Assembly: GCA_046351135.1 (NCBI GenBank)
Contig: JAXLZA010000002.1
Location: 434,001-498,000, forward strand
Origin: UBA4427 sp046351135
GTDB lineage: Bacteria; Myxococcota_A; UBA9160; UBA4427
Direction of reading: 5' to 3'
Length of the DNA stretch: 64,000 bases
The position numbers were made by a program, and so were the translations under genes. Below are positions 43,706 through 53,332 of this stretch, piece after piece. The number at the start of each line of letters is the position of its first letter. Position 1 is the stretch's first letter. The notes below the pieces were generated by a model. That model was not told where the DNA came from, searched no databases, and saw nothing but the letters and a program-made list of their open reading frames with translations.

Positions 43706-44892
43706 GGCTTCTCCTTCAGGATCCGGTCCTGCCACGCGATGTAGTCGGCGAAGCGCTCGTCGATCAGGGCGTCGGACAGACCGTACTCCTCCGCGCTGTA
43801 GCGGTGCTCACCGGGCTCGCCGCGGCGATTCTCTTCGGCCCAGGCCCGCACGTCGCGCTCGGCGCGCTCGGTCCACGGGAAGTCGAAGAAGGCGTAGACC
43901 GCGCGGACCGAGCCGATCGGGTCGCGCGTGAAGTTCTCGAAGTGGAGGTCGAAGACGCGGACGCCGAGGCTCCTGCGCGAGGCCATGTTCATCTCGAGCA
44001 CGCGGCGCCAGAGCTCGAGCATCTGCGGGCCGACGGCCTGCTTCGGGGCGCCGGGCTCGTAGATGCTCCGCATGCGGTGGACCAGGCTCGAGAGGGAGGG
44101 GATCAGCGCGCCGGGATGACGATGGGTATGCACGACGCAGGCGCCGGGGAGCGCCGCGAAGAGCTCCTCGAGGGCCCAGAGATGGCTCGAGTTCTTGAGC
44201 ACCCAGCGCTTCTGCGGCTCCGCCGCGCCGATCAGCTTCAGGTTGTCGCGGTAGCGCAGGTAGGGCGCGCCCATGTCCTGCTTCAGCAGCCAGGCCTCGT
44301 AGCTCGGCAGCGTGGCGTTCATCGAGTAGGTGAAGCCGAGGAAGTCCTGCAGGAAGAGCAGCCGGCACTCGTCCGCCTCGTCGGGCTGCATCGAGTGGAT
44401 CTTCTCGATCTCGGGCGTGTGGGCATAGATGCGGCGGAGGGCGTCCTCGGCGGCGCGGTAGCCCGGATGGGTCGGCCAGCTCGCGCGCGGCGGGCGGACG
44501 TCGGGATCGCAGCCCAGCCAGTACTCGAGGGACTGGGCGTCGGGGTCGGCGGCGAGCAGCTTGTGGAGCGCGGTCGTGCCGGTTCGCGACATGCCGGTGA
44601 TCACGATCGGGCGATCGATCGCGTAGCGCAGGCGATCGGCGTGGAGCGCGAAGCGCGCGTTCGAGCGCAGGCGGCTCGCGAGCTGCTGCCCCAGCGCCTC
44701 CCAGGTCGACGCGCGGCCTTCGGGCCCGAGGCGAGACTCCCGGTCGTAGCACCCGAGCAGGCGGCGCAGGGCCTCGAGGTAGGTCGGGTCGCCGAAGTCG
44801 GCGAGCCCGGTCGTCGCGATCGCCTCTTCGTGGAGGCGGTCGATCGCGGCGAGGAAGGACTCCGGGACGGCGGGCCTCGCGCCGGACGTCAC
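43702..44892 (-). CDS. PAPS-dependent sulfotransferase family protein
   Basis: This 396-residue cytosolic enzyme belongs to the sulfotransferase_3 group. The phosphosulfate loop is ITGMSRTGTTALHKLL (about residues 96-111), and the 3'-phosphate site is around RHPGALIPSLSSL and the late FENFTRDPIGSVRAVY. It would transfer sulfate from PAPS to a hydroxyl. It starts with GTG in a 4-nt overlap with the MFS gene and overlaps the DUF1214 gene by 4 nt, so the three form one operon. A sulfated product could be exported by the carrier. Confidence 0.9.
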   Translation of the reverse strand: MTSGARPAVPESFLAAIDRLHEEAIATTGLADFGDPTYLEALRRLLGCYDRESRLGPEGRASTWEALGQQLASRLRSNARFALHADRLRYAIDRPIVITGMSRTGTTALHKLLAADPDAQSLEYWLGCDPDVRPPRASWPTHPGYRAAEDALRRIYAHTPEIEKIHSMQPDEADECRLLFLQDFLGFTYSMNATLPSYEAWLLKQDMGAPYLRYRDNLKLIGAAEPQKRWVLKNSSHLWALEELFAALPGACVVHTHRHPGALIPSLSSLVHRMRSIYEPGAPKQAVGPQMLELWRRVLEMNMASRRSLGVRVFDLHFENFTRDPIGSVRAVYAFFDFPWTERAERDVRAWAEENRRGEPGEHRYSAEEYGLSDALIDERFADYIAWQDRILKEKP

Positions 44893-46202
44893 GGCTCGTT
44901 CGCCTCGGCGATGTTGCGTCGCAGCTGGATGCTCGTCGCGAAGTAGAAGGCGCTCGCGAGGCAGGCCCCGACGACGACCGTCGCCCACATCGCGTGGCGG
45001 ATGCCGGCCTCGCCGTACTCCGGCCGCAACGCGTCCGACGCGCGTCCGACGGCCCAGGGGCCGATGATCCCGCCGATCAGGTTCACGATGAGCAGCTGGA
45101 TCGCCACCGAGGTCGAGCGCATGCGGGGCTTCGCCAGGAACTGGTTCATCGCGTGGAGCGGGCCGTTGTAGGCGCCGATCGTCAGGATGAAGGCGAAGTA
45201 GAACAGCAGCGAGGTCCGCGCGTCGTCGGCGACGAGGTAGGCGAGCAGGCCCGCCGGGGCCGCGAGGAAGGCGACCGCCGTCGCGACCCACGCGTACCAG
45301 CGCTTGTCATTGCGCCCGAGCCGATCGGCGAGCAGCCCGCCCGAGAGCGAGCCGATCGCACCGCCGACGCCGGAGACGAGGCCGAGCCAGAGGCCCACCT
45401 GCGCGAGGCTCATGCCGTGGGCCCGCACGTAGAAGGTCGGCGTCCACACGATCGCCGCGTAGGCCGCGATCGCATGGCAGGAGGCGGCCAGCATCAGGAA
45501 GACGAAGGACGGCTTCGAGGCCAGGTAGCGGAAGACATATCCGATCGACTCGTCCGCCGCCGGCGCCGCGCGGACGGGCTCGCGCACCGTCCCCCCGACG
45601 AGCAGCGCGAGCAGCAGCCCCGGCAGACCGACGGCGACGAAGGTGAGCCGCCAGCCGAACTCCTGTCCGATCCAGCCGGCCGCGAAGTAGCCGAACATCG
45701 TCCCCGCGTAGACGCCCATGCCGAAGAGCGAGAGTGCCGTCGCGCGCTTCTCCGCCGGGAAGTAGTCGGAGAGCAGGGAGTGCGACGGGGGCGCGCCGGC
45801 CGCCTCGCCGATGCCGACGCCCATGCGCAGGAACGCGAGCTGGACGAAGGAGCCGGCCATCCCCATGAACGCCGTCATCGCGCTCCAGACCGCGACGCCG
45901 GCGGCGATCACGGTCCGCCGCGAGGTGCGGTCCGCGAGGCGCGCGAGCGGCAGCCCGAAGAGCGAGTGGACGACGATGAAGGCGAAGCCCGTCAGGAGCC
46001 CCATCGCCTCGTCGCTGACCCCGAACTCCGTCTTGATCGGCGTGATCAGCACCGAGAGGATGTTGCGATCGACGTAGTTCATCATGTTGACGAGGCCCAA
46101 CATGAGCAGCACGTAGTACGGGTAGCGACTGCGCACGGGCGCGGGGGCCGGCGGGGCGGACGGAGATCGGTCTGCGGCGGGAGAGGCGGCGGGCGCGGTC
46201 AT
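44889..46202 (-). CDS. Spinster-type MFS transporter
   Basis: The 437-residue carrier has about 12 membrane helices and the group's NYVDRNILSVLITPIK segment, the cytoplasmic RLADRTSRR loop, and GIGEAAGAPPSHSLLSDYFP. The N terminus has a 25-residue Ala/Pro-rich cytoplasmic extension. It is paralogous to the MFS gene at 46330 and faces away from it with 127 nt between starts. It heads the sulfotransferase operon. Its likely substrates are lipids, steroids or organic anions, as for related carriers. Confidence 0.9.
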   Translation of the reverse strand: MTAPAASPAADRSPSAPPAPAPVRSRYPYYVLLMLGLVNMMNYVDRNILSVLITPIKTEFGVSDEAMGLLTGFAFIVVHSLFGLPLARLADRTSRRTVIAAGVAVWSAMTAFMGMAGSFVQLAFLRMGVGIGEAAGAPPSHSLLSDYFPAEKRATALSLFGMGVYAGTMFGYFAAGWIGQEFGWRLTFVAVGLPGLLLALLVGGTVREPVRAAPAADESIGYVFRYLASKPSFVFLMLAASCHAIAAYAAIVWTPTFYVRAHGMSLAQVGLWLGLVSGVGGAIGSLSGGLLADRLGRNDKRWYAWVATAVAFLAAPAGLLAYLVADDARTSLLFYFAFILTIGAYNGPLHAMNQFLAKPRMRSTSVAIQLLIVNLIGGIIGPWAVGRASDALRPEYGEAGIRHAMWATVVVGACLASAFYFATSIQLRRNIAEANEP

Positions 46203-46329
46203 CGGGTGCGGCCAACCATACCAGAGGCGGGGGGCGCGCAAGCGGGCGCCGAGGACGGGATCGGGGCAGGAGAGGGAGTGGACGCGCACGGACGCGCGCT
46301 AGCTTCGGCCGCCTCGAGAGGGGATGCGC

Positions 46330-47631
46330 ATGAGCGGGGCGGCGAGCGACGGCGCGGGCACGGGGGCGGGGCAGCATCCGCGTGCGTACTTCATGCTCGC
46401 GTTCCTCGTCTTCCTCTACGTCATCAACTACGTCGATCGGCAGATCCTCTCGGTCCTGCTGGAGCCGATCAAGCGGGATCTCGGCGCGTCGGACACGCAG
46501 ATGGGTCTGCTGACCGGGCTCGCCTTCGCGCTCTTCTACACGCTCGCGGCGATCCCGATCGCGCGGCTCGCGGACGGCGGCGTGCGCAAGAACGTGATCG
46601 TCTGGGGCGTCGCGGTCTGGAGCCTGATGACCGCGAGCTGCGGCCTCGCGCGGAGCTTCGCGACGCTCGCGCTCGCGCGGGTCGGCGTCGGGGTCGGCGA
46701 GGCGACGCTCAATCCCGCGGCCCACTCGCTGCTCTCCGACTGGTTCCCGCCGGCGAAGCGCGCGACGGCCCTCGCGCTCTACAACGTCGGCGGCAACCTC
46801 GGGATCATGACCGGCTTCGTGCTCGGGGGCTGGATCGGCGAGAGCGTGGGGTGGCGTCAGGCCTTCTTCGTCGTCGGGCTGCCGGGCCTCGCCGCCGCGG
46901 TCGCCGCGCGCTTCGTGCTGAACGAGCCGCCGCGGGGATCGGCGGAGGGGATCGCGGTCGAGGACGGCATCGCCTCGACCCGCGAGGTGCTCGCCTACAT
47001 GCTCGGCCGACCGACGTTCCGATGGCTCTCCCTCGCGAGTGCCCTCTACGCCTTCGCCGCCTACGGCTTCACGATCTGGGGCTCGAGCTTCCTGATCCGC
47101 GTCCACCACATGACGCTCTCGGAGACCGGGCTCGCGATGGGGCTGGTCCAGGGCATCGGGGGCGGGATCGGAACCTACGCCGGCGGACGCCTCAGCGACC
47201 GCTACGCCCGGCGCGACGAGCGCGCCGCGGTCCTCGTCTCCGCCGTGGGCGGGGCGATGGCGCTTCCCTTCCTCGCGCTCTTCCTGCTCTGGCCGGACCG
47301 CGTCGGCGCGCTCATGGGCTACGCGGTGGCGATGGTCTTCTCGGTCTTCTTCGTCGGCCCCTCGTACGGGCTGGCGCAGTCCCTCGCCCGCGTGCGGATG
47401 CGCGCCCAGGCCGCGGCGCTGCTGCTCTTCGCGATCAACCTGATCGGGCTCGGCATCGCGCCGCTCGTCGTCGGCATGCTCAACGACGCCCTCGCGGCCC
47501 GCTTCGGGGCAGAGGCGATCCGCTACTCGCTGCTGGCGACCGGGGCGACCACCGTCGGCGCGGTGCTGTTCTCGCTGCTGGCCGCCCGGACGGTGCGTGC
47601 GGATCTCGCCGAGGTCCGCAAGTCCCCTTGA
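46330..47631 (+). CDS. Spinster-type MFS transporter (divergent paralog)
   Basis: This carrier of about 433 residues has NYVDRQILSVLLEPIKRDLG, IARLADGGVRK and GVGEATLNPAAHSLLSDWFP, so it belongs to the same group as 44889-46202. ATG 46330 is better spaced from AGAGGGG than ATG 46324. It ends 70 nt before the hydantoinase B gene on the same strand, which suggests it imports the substrate of that enzyme pair. Confidence 0.89.
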   Translation: MSGAASDGAGTGAGQHPRAYFMLAFLVFLYVINYVDRQILSVLLEPIKRDLGASDTQMGLLTGLAFALFYTLAAIPIARLADGGVRKNVIVWGVAVWSLMTASCGLARSFATLALARVGVGVGEATLNPAAHSLLSDWFPPAKRATALALYNVGGNLGIMTGFVLGGWIGESVGWRQAFFVVGLPGLAAAVAARFVLNEPPRGSAEGIAVEDGIASTREVLAYMLGRPTFRWLSLASALYAFAAYGFTIWGSSFLIRVHHMTLSETGLAMGLVQGIGGGIGTYAGGRLSDRYARRDERAAVLVSAVGGAMALPFLALFLLWPDRVGALMGYAVAMVFSVFFVGPSYGLAQSLARVRMRAQAAALLLFAINLIGLGIAPLVVGMLNDALAARFGAEAIRYSLLATGATTVGAVLFSLLAARTVRADLAEVRKSP

Positions 47632-47701
47632 ATCGGGGCCGGCGAAAGCGGCGCGCGAGCGCGTTAGACTCGGCCGCGACCCCAACCGGAGAATCCTTCC
47701 C

Positions 47702-49465
47702 ATGAGCGAGAACGAGATCGATGCCGCCTCGCGGCTCGAGGCGGAAGTGCTGCGCCACGCCCTGCGGATCGCCGCCGAGGAGGCCAGCATCGTCGTCGTC
47801 AAATCCGCGCACTCGGCGATGATCGTCGAGGGCGCCGACGCCTGCGCCGGCATCCTCGACGCGACGGGCCGCCTCGTGTCGCTCTCGACCGCGACGAACC
47901 TGATGCACGCCTCGAGCCTGCGCTGCTCGCTGCCGGCGGTGCTCGAGGATCATCCGCTCGAGACGATGCGCGAAGGCGACGTCTTCGTCATGAACGACTG
48001 CTTCCGCGGCGGCATCCACGCGAACGACCTGCTCGTCTTCCGCCCGGTCTTCATCGCCGGTCGCGTGCGCTTCTTCACCGGCACGTTGATCCACGTCTCC
48101 GACCTCGGCGGATCCTCCGCCGGCGGCATCGTCCCGGGCGCGACCGACGTCTTCGCCGAGGGCCTCCAGCTCCCGCCGGTCAAGCTCTACGCCGAGGGCC
48201 GCGAGGTCTCCGATCTCCACCGCCTGCTCGCCCTCAACAGCCGGACCCCGGATCGCGTGATGGGCGACCTCAAGGCGCTCGTCGCCGGGGCCCACGTCGC
48301 CGCGCGGCGGCTCGAGGCCCTGGCCGGCGAGTACGGCCCCGAGGCCCTCGATCGCGGCGTCGCGAACTACATCGCGGGCACCGAGCGCCGCATGCGCGAC
48401 GAGCTCGCGGCGCTCACGCCCGGCGTCTACCGCGGTGAGTACACGATCGACGACGACGGCCTCGACCTCGATCGCTCGCCGGTCGTGCGCGTCGAGGTCA
48501 CCGTCGGCGGCGCGGGAGCGCCGGTGCGCCTCGACTTCTCGGCGACCGACGACCAGGCGCGCGGTGCGATCAACGCCGGCTTCTCGCAGGCCCTGACCGG
48601 CGCGACCTACGCGGTTCGCTGCTACGTCGATCCGACCATTCCGATGAACGAGGGATGTTATGCGCCGATCGAGGTCGTGTTCCGCAAGGGTTCGCTGCTC
48701 GATCCGAAGTGGCCGGCGGCCTGCGGCGGGCGCGTCGTCTCGGTGACCGCGGTCTGCGAGGCGGTCGTCGATGCGCTGTCGAAGGCGCGGCCGGATCGGG
48801 CGACGGCGGCCTCGGCGATCATCCATCCCTTCACGCTCGCGGCGGCCACCGGCGGCAATCCCTGGCTGCTGCTCTCCTACGAGTACGGCGGCCTCGGCGC
48901 CCGGGCGACCTCGGACGGGCCGAGCGCCTCGGGCTCGTTCTTCCTGGGCGGGCGCAACGTGGTGCCCCAGGTCGAGCCGCTCGAGGCGCGGCTGCCCCTC
49001 GTCTTCGAGTCCCAGTCGATGATCCCCGACTCCGGCGGGCCCGGACGCCATCGCGGCGGGCTCGGGGTCGAGACGCGGATCCGGGTGCTCAAGGACTGCG
49101 AGGTCGCGATCCGCAGCGAGCGCGTCCGTTACGCGCCGCCCGGGCGCGACGGCGGGCGGCCGGGGCGGGCGGGCGAGCAGTTCGCCGTGCTGCCGGGCGG
49201 TGGGACGCGGCCGCTGCTGCCGAAGGCGGCGAACCAGCTGATGTACGCGGGCGAGACCTTCGTGCTGCGCACGTCGGGCGGCGGCGGGCTCGGCCGTCCC
49301 GAGGAGCGCGACCCGGCGCAGGTCGAGGCGGATCTCGCGGAGGGTTGGGTCAGCCCGGAGGGGGCGCGACGCGATTACGCCTACGCGGGCTCCGGGAGCG
49401 GAAAGGGCGGGGCGGCGCTGGCCGGTCCGAAGCCCGCGGCGACGGGCCGGGAGGCGGGACGATGA
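47702..49465 (+). CDS. Hydantoinase B/oxoprolinase family protein
   Basis: This 587-residue protein is the beta subunit of an ATP-dependent amidohydrolase or carboxylase (N-methylhydantoinase, acetone carboxylase, 5-oxoprolinase type). Visible family segments are GDVFVMNDCFRGGIHANDL, IHVSDLGG, the long FSATDDQARGAINAGFS region and the C-terminal PDSGGPGRHRGGLG. It overlaps the A-subunit gene by ATGA. The actual ring substrate cannot be told from sequence. Confidence 0.92.
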   Translation: MSENEIDAASRLEAEVLRHALRIAAEEASIVVVKSAHSAMIVEGADACAGILDATGRLVSLSTATNLMHASSLRCSLPAVLEDHPLETMREGDVFVMNDCFRGGIHANDLLVFRPVFIAGRVRFFTGTLIHVSDLGGSSAGGIVPGATDVFAEGLQLPPVKLYAEGREVSDLHRLLALNSRTPDRVMGDLKALVAGAHVAARRLEALAGEYGPEALDRGVANYIAGTERRMRDELAALTPGVYRGEYTIDDDGLDLDRSPVVRVEVTVGGAGAPVRLDFSATDDQARGAINAGFSQALTGATYAVRCYVDPTIPMNEGCYAPIEVVFRKGSLLDPKWPAACGGRVVSVTAVCEAVVDALSKARPDRATAASAIIHPFTLAAATGGNPWLLLSYEYGGLGARATSDGPSASGSFFLGGRNVVPQVEPLEARLPLVFESQSMIPDSGGPGRHRGGLGVETRIRVLKDCEVAIRSERVRYAPPGRDGGRPGRAGEQFAVLPGGGTRPLLPKAANQLMYAGETFVLRTSGGGGLGRPEERDPAQVEADLAEGWVSPEGARRDYAYAGSGSGKGGAALAGPKPAATGREAGR

Positions 49466-51561
49466 GCGAGCGATGCGTACTCGGGGCCGACATCGGCGGG
49501 ACCTTCACCGACATCGTGCTCACGCGGGGCGACGGCCGGCTCCACGTCGTGAAGCAGCTGACGACGCCGGGCGCGCCCGAGGAGAGCGTGCTCGGCGGCA
49601 TCCGCCGGCTGCTCGAGACGACCGGCATCGACCCGGCCTCGATCGAGCGCGTGGTCCATGGGACGACGCTCGCGACCAACGCCGTGATCGAGCACAAGGG
49701 CGCCCGCGTGGCCTTCGTGACGACGAAGGGCTTCGGCGACCTGCTGCGGATCAGCCGCGAGGCCCGGGTCGAGGACGATCGCTACGACCTGTTCTTCGAG
49801 CCGTCGCCCCCGGTGATCGGGCGGGATGCGGTGTTCGAGATCGTCGAGCGCTGCGATGCGCGCGGCGAGGTGCTGGTCGGCTTCGACGCGGAGCAGGCCC
49901 GGGCGGAAGCCGCGCGCATCGCGCGCTACGCGCCCGAGGCGGTCGCCGTCTGCTTCCTGCATGCGTATGCGCGGCCGGACCACGAAGAAACGATGGGGGC
50001 GATCCTACAGGCCGAGATGCCCGACGTGCGCGTCATCCTCTCGTCGCGGGTCCACGCCGAGATGCGCGAGTTCGATCGCGCCAGCACGACGCTCCACACG
50101 GCGCAGGTCGCGCCCCTGATGGCCCGCTATCTGGCTCGCCTTCAGGCAGGGCTCGGCCGCCTCGGCATCCGCGGACCGCTCCACATCATGGAGTCCTCGG
50201 GCGGCGTCATGTCGGCGGCGGTCGCCGCCGAGCGTGCGGTCGCGACCCTCGAGTCGGGGGGCGCCGCCGGCGTGATGGCCGCGGCGCGCTTCGCCAACCA
50301 CTACGGCGAGAAGCGCGTCATCTCCTTCGACATGGGCGGCACGACCGCCAAGGCGGGCGTCGTCCACGACGGCCGGCCGCGGGTCGTGCGCGAGCTCCAC
50401 GTCGGCGGGCGCGGCAGCTACGGCGGACGCCGCGCCGGGACCGGCATGCCGATCAAGACGCCGACGATCGACCTCGCCGAGGTCGGCGCCGGCGGCGGCT
50501 CGATCGCGTGGCTCGATCCCGAAGGTGTCCTGCAGGTCGGGCCGCGCTCCTCCGGCGCCGATCCCGGCCCCGCCTGCTACGCCCGGGGCGGCACCGCGCC
50601 CACCGTCACCGACGCGAACCTCGTGCTCGGCTACCTGACCCCCGAGCGCTTCGCCGGGGGGACGATGGCCCTCGACCCGGCGCGTGCGCATGCGGCGATC
50701 GAGAAGACGATCGCCGTGCCCCTCGGCACGAGCGTCGTGCGCGCCGCCTGGTCGATCCACGAGATGGCCAACGCGAACATGGCCTCGGCGGTCCACGTCG
50801 TCACCGTCCAGCAGGGCATCGATCCCCGGGATCACGTCCTCGTCTGCTTCGGCGGGGCGGGCCCGATGCACGCCGCGGGCCTCGCCTCGCGCTTCGGCCT
50901 CGCTCACATCGTGGCGCCGCCGGAGGCGGGCGTCGCCTCGGCGATCGGCATGCAGGCGACCGACCTGACGGCGGAGCACGGCCATACCCATTGGGTGCAG
51001 GCCGCCGATCTCACGGTCGCCGAGCTCGATCGTCAGTTCGCCCGGGCGCTCGACGTCGCCCGCGCGAAGATGGGGCTCGACGACGCCGAGGCCGCGCTGG
51101 CCGGCGCGCTCGAGGTCGAGCGTCTGGTCGACGCCCGCTTCGTCGGCCAGTCCCACGAGCTGTCGATCCCGTACGCCCCCGCGCCCGGCCAGGAGCAGGC
51201 CGAGCTGGCCGCGCTGCCCGCCCGCTTCCGGGCGCGCTACCGCGAGCTCTACGGCATCGAGGGGAGCGGCACCGTCGAGTACGCCGCCTTCCGCGTCCGT
51301 CTCCGCATCCCCGTCGAGCGACCGCCGCTCCGGCGGAGCGCGCGCGAGGGCGCGGCCGCACCGGCCGCGGAGTGGCGCGACGTCTGGTTCGGTCCCGACA
51401 AGGCCTCGCGCACGCGGATCCTCTCCCGAGCCGATCTCGCCCAGACGGGGGCGCTCTCGGGCCCGCTGCTCGTCGAGTCCGACGTCGACACCGTCGTCGT
51501 CCCGCCCGGCTGGTCGGCCAGCGTCGACGAGGTCGGCAGCGTCCATCTCCGCCGGGAGTAG
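49462..51561 (+). CDS. Hydantoinase A/oxoprolinase family protein
   Basis: This 699-residue protein is the ATP-binding alpha subunit partner of the preceding gene. It has the actin-like phosphate loop GADIGGTFTDIVL at the N terminus, VVHGTTLATNAVIEHKGA, a second phosphate-binding SFDMGGTTAKAG, and the ESSGGVMSA and CFGGAGPMHA motifs. The order B then A, with a 4-nt overlap, is typical when the two chains form one complex. A strong bidirectional terminator follows 120 nt after the stop. Confidence 0.93.
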   Translation: MSERCVLGADIGGTFTDIVLTRGDGRLHVVKQLTTPGAPEESVLGGIRRLLETTGIDPASIERVVHGTTLATNAVIEHKGARVAFVTTKGFGDLLRISREARVEDDRYDLFFEPSPPVIGRDAVFEIVERCDARGEVLVGFDAEQARAEAARIARYAPEAVAVCFLHAYARPDHEETMGAILQAEMPDVRVILSSRVHAEMREFDRASTTLHTAQVAPLMARYLARLQAGLGRLGIRGPLHIMESSGGVMSAAVAAERAVATLESGGAAGVMAAARFANHYGEKRVISFDMGGTTAKAGVVHDGRPRVVRELHVGGRGSYGGRRAGTGMPIKTPTIDLAEVGAGGGSIAWLDPEGVLQVGPRSSGADPGPACYARGGTAPTVTDANLVLGYLTPERFAGGTMALDPARAHAAIEKTIAVPLGTSVVRAAWSIHEMANANMASAVHVVTVQQGIDPRDHVLVCFGGAGPMHAAGLASRFGLAHIVAPPEAGVASAIGMQATDLTAEHGHTHWVQAADLTVAELDRQFARALDVARAKMGLDDAEAALAGALEVERLVDARFVGQSHELSIPYAPAPGQEQAELAALPARFRARYRELYGIEGSGTVEYAAFRVRLRIPVERPPLRRSAREGAAAPAAEWRDVWFGPDKASRTRILSRADLAQTGALSGPLLVESDVDTVVVPPGWSASVDEVGSVHLRRE

Positions 51562-51681
51562 CCGGACCCGCCGCGCTTCGTCGTCTGCGGCGACGGAGCG
51601 CGGCCCGACATTCTTCGCTCACGCGCGACGCCGGAAACGACGAAACGCCGGAAACCACGAAACGACGCAACGACCAAACGA

Positions 51682-51713
51682 AAAGGCCGTCCTCCTCACG
51701 GAGGACGGCCTTT
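51682..51713. terminator. Strong bidirectional rho-independent terminator
   Basis: A perfect 14-bp stem (51682-51695 with 51700-51713) with loop tcac carries an A-run on the left and a T-run on the right. It serves the hydantoinase operon (plus) and the PEP-CTERM gene (minus). Confidence 0.92.
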
Positions 51714-51759
51714 CTTGCTTGCGAGCCGGCCGGGAGCCCGGAGACTCCGGCCGCGTCGA

Positions 51760-52482
51760 CTAGCGGCGGCGCGAGGCCAGCGCCACGAGGCCGAGGCCCA
51801 TGAGGAGCGCGGTGCCCGGCTCCGGGACGATCGTCAGGGCGAAGGTCGCGTTCGTGAACGGGAGCTCGTTTCCGAAGCGGTCCAGGGCGACGTGGCCGTA
51901 CTGGGCGAGCGTGCCGAAGCTGAGGGTCAGGTTCTGGGGCGCCGCACCGATGCCGAGGGTGTTCAGGCGGTAGGTCACGCGGAAGTGGACGTCGCCGGCG
52001 CCGGTGCTGTTGCCGGCGATGCCGTTGTCGAGCAGGCCGTTGCCGCTGTGGCCCGTGAGGTCGATGCCGCCGAAGAGCTGGGTGCGCACCGGCTGCGGGT
52101 TCTGCGCGTTCGGGGCCCAGATGTTGACCGGAGCGGTCACGAGGTTCTCGAGGCCGTTGAAGTTGGGATCGCCGGAAGGGACCTGGACGGTGTTGAAGGC
52201 GCCGCCGGTGACCGAGCCGCCGACGAGCTCGAGACCGCTGCTGTTGTTGTCCGTCGTGTTCGGGATGTCGTACCCGGAGACGACGACGTCGAGACCCGCG
52301 ATGCCGAGGTTGGTCGGGTTCTCGAGGCGGAGATCGAAGGTGATCTGGTCGCCGTTGTTGAGGAACGTCGTGCTCGCGCCCGTCGACGAGACGTTGACGA
52401 GCTGGATGCCGAGGGCGCTCGCCGCCGTCGGAACGGCGAAGAGGACCGCCGCCGCTGCCAGTGCCTGGTTGAATCGAATCAT
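51760..52482 (-). CDS. PEP-CTERM sorting-domain protein (tandem copy 1)
   Basis: This 240-residue secreted protein has a short signal peptide (to about residue 22, PTAASA) and a compact beta-type body. The sorting signal VPEPGTALLMGLGLVALASRRR is at the C terminus. ATG 52482 has AGGGAGAAG just upstream. It is a close paralog of the gene at 53333-54049, with the same start MIRFN and the same NVSSTGAST block. It is preceded by a long conserved leader and followed by a strong terminator, so it is monocistronic. Confidence 0.9.
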   Translation of the reverse strand: MIRFNQALAAAAVLFAVPTAASALGIQLVNVSSTGASTTFLNNGDQITFDLRLENPTNLGIAGLDVVVSGYDIPNTTDNNSSGLELVGGSVTGGAFNTVQVPSGDPNFNGLENLVTAPVNIWAPNAQNPQPVRTQLFGGIDLTGHSGNGLLDNGIAGNSTGAGDVHFRVTYRLNTLGIGAAPQNLTLSFGTLAQYGHVALDRFGNELPFTNATFALTIVPEPGTALLMGLGLVALASRRR

Positions 52483-52915
52483 CTGCTTCTCCCTCATTTC
52501 CGTGCCACAGCGTGAACGCGGAGGTCGCCGCGATCCGCGCGTGCGGAAGGCGACGACGCGAAACGCCGAGCCCGGTGCACCGCGCACCGGTCCGAGGTCT
52601 CGCGACCTGTCGATCTGGAAGGAGGAGAAGAGCCTCGATCGGATCCGCCGGATCCCGCTCCGTTCGCGTCGATCAGAAACCTGACACTGTTATTCGAGCG
52701 TCGGGCACCTGAAGCGAACCTTGCGCAATCCGCGTTCGAAGCGGTTTCGGGGCGTTTCCCAGCGCCCCGGCTTCGAACCATGCATCCATCGAGACGGCTC
52801 TCGCGAGCCTGCTCAGCCGAATTCCCAACCCCCGATCGCGACGCATGTCGCGCGCGGGAGATCTTCCCAGATCGCGATCATCCTACTACGGCCGGGCCGA
52901 AATGTGGAGGGAAAA
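52483..52915 (-). promoter_or_regulatory. Conserved structured 5' leader of PEP-CTERM copy 1
   Basis: This non-coding leader aligns with that of the second copy (54050-54442). In transcription order it has a CCACA and TAGGAT pair (possible promoter, near 52905 and 52883), a GATC-TGGGAA-GATC hairpin (52860-52873), a hairpin CGCGAC/GTCGCG (52837-52852), a GGGAATTCGGCTG block, a hairpin at 52796-52809, and a long hairpin with loop CTGGGAAA (52734-52778). A pyrimidine tract (52617-52630) can pair with the ribosome-binding site at 52483-52494. Confidence 0.6.
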
Positions 52916-53194
52916 ATGCACCGCCCGGGCAATTCGCATTCACGCCGGGTCGCGCCGGCGTAACGGCGTGACGTCGATTCGGTGCCGTGGTGCCCGGGTG
53001 TCGCGTGAGGCTGGAGGCCTCGTCGCGATCTCGTCGGACGGACCGGGGAGCTCGGGAGCACGAATCGGTGCGGCGACGAAGGGGCGAACGCCGGAGTGCC
53101 CGCTGGAGCGCGGCTCGACCGTCGCGTGGCTCCGTCGTCTGGAGACGTTTCCGCGATGCGATCGGTCGATCGTCGTCGAGGGCCGAAAAGACGA
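52916..53194. other. Intergenic region between the two PEP-CTERM transcription units
   Basis: I find no gene here. It is GC-rich sequence between the putative promoter of the first PEP-CTERM gene and the terminator of the second. Open frames that cross it lack ribosome-binding sites and family motifs. Confidence 0.6.
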
Positions 53195-53222
53195 CGGCCG
53201 CCCTCCGGGAGGAGGGCGGCCG
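53195..53222 (-). terminator. Terminator of PEP-CTERM copy 2
   Basis: A perfect 12-bp stem (53195-53206 with 53211-53222) with a 4-nt loop is followed on the minus strand by a CTTTTC stretch. It lies about 110 nt beyond the stop of the gene at 53333-54049. Confidence 0.8.
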
Positions 53223-53332
53223 ATTTCAGGCTCGACTCGGGCCGATCGCCCGAGTGCGTGCGCGTGCTCGCGAGTCGAGTCCCGCCGAGGAGGCGTGCCG
53301 GTCGTCGCCGGCCCGCCTCCGGCGGGTGTCGA

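Noticed and set aside
51621..51680. Possible CRISPR-like array in the acgaaacg repeats before the terminator
   Set aside because: The units are short, degenerate and have no spacers; they look like simple sequence drift near a terminator.
52483..52520. Sigma-54 promoter at TGGCACG near PEP-CTERM copy 1 start, and a TGGCCA...TGCT motif near 29910
   Set aside because: The first lacks the -12 TTGC element and lies within the ribosome-binding region; the second has GG-to-GC spacing one base too short.
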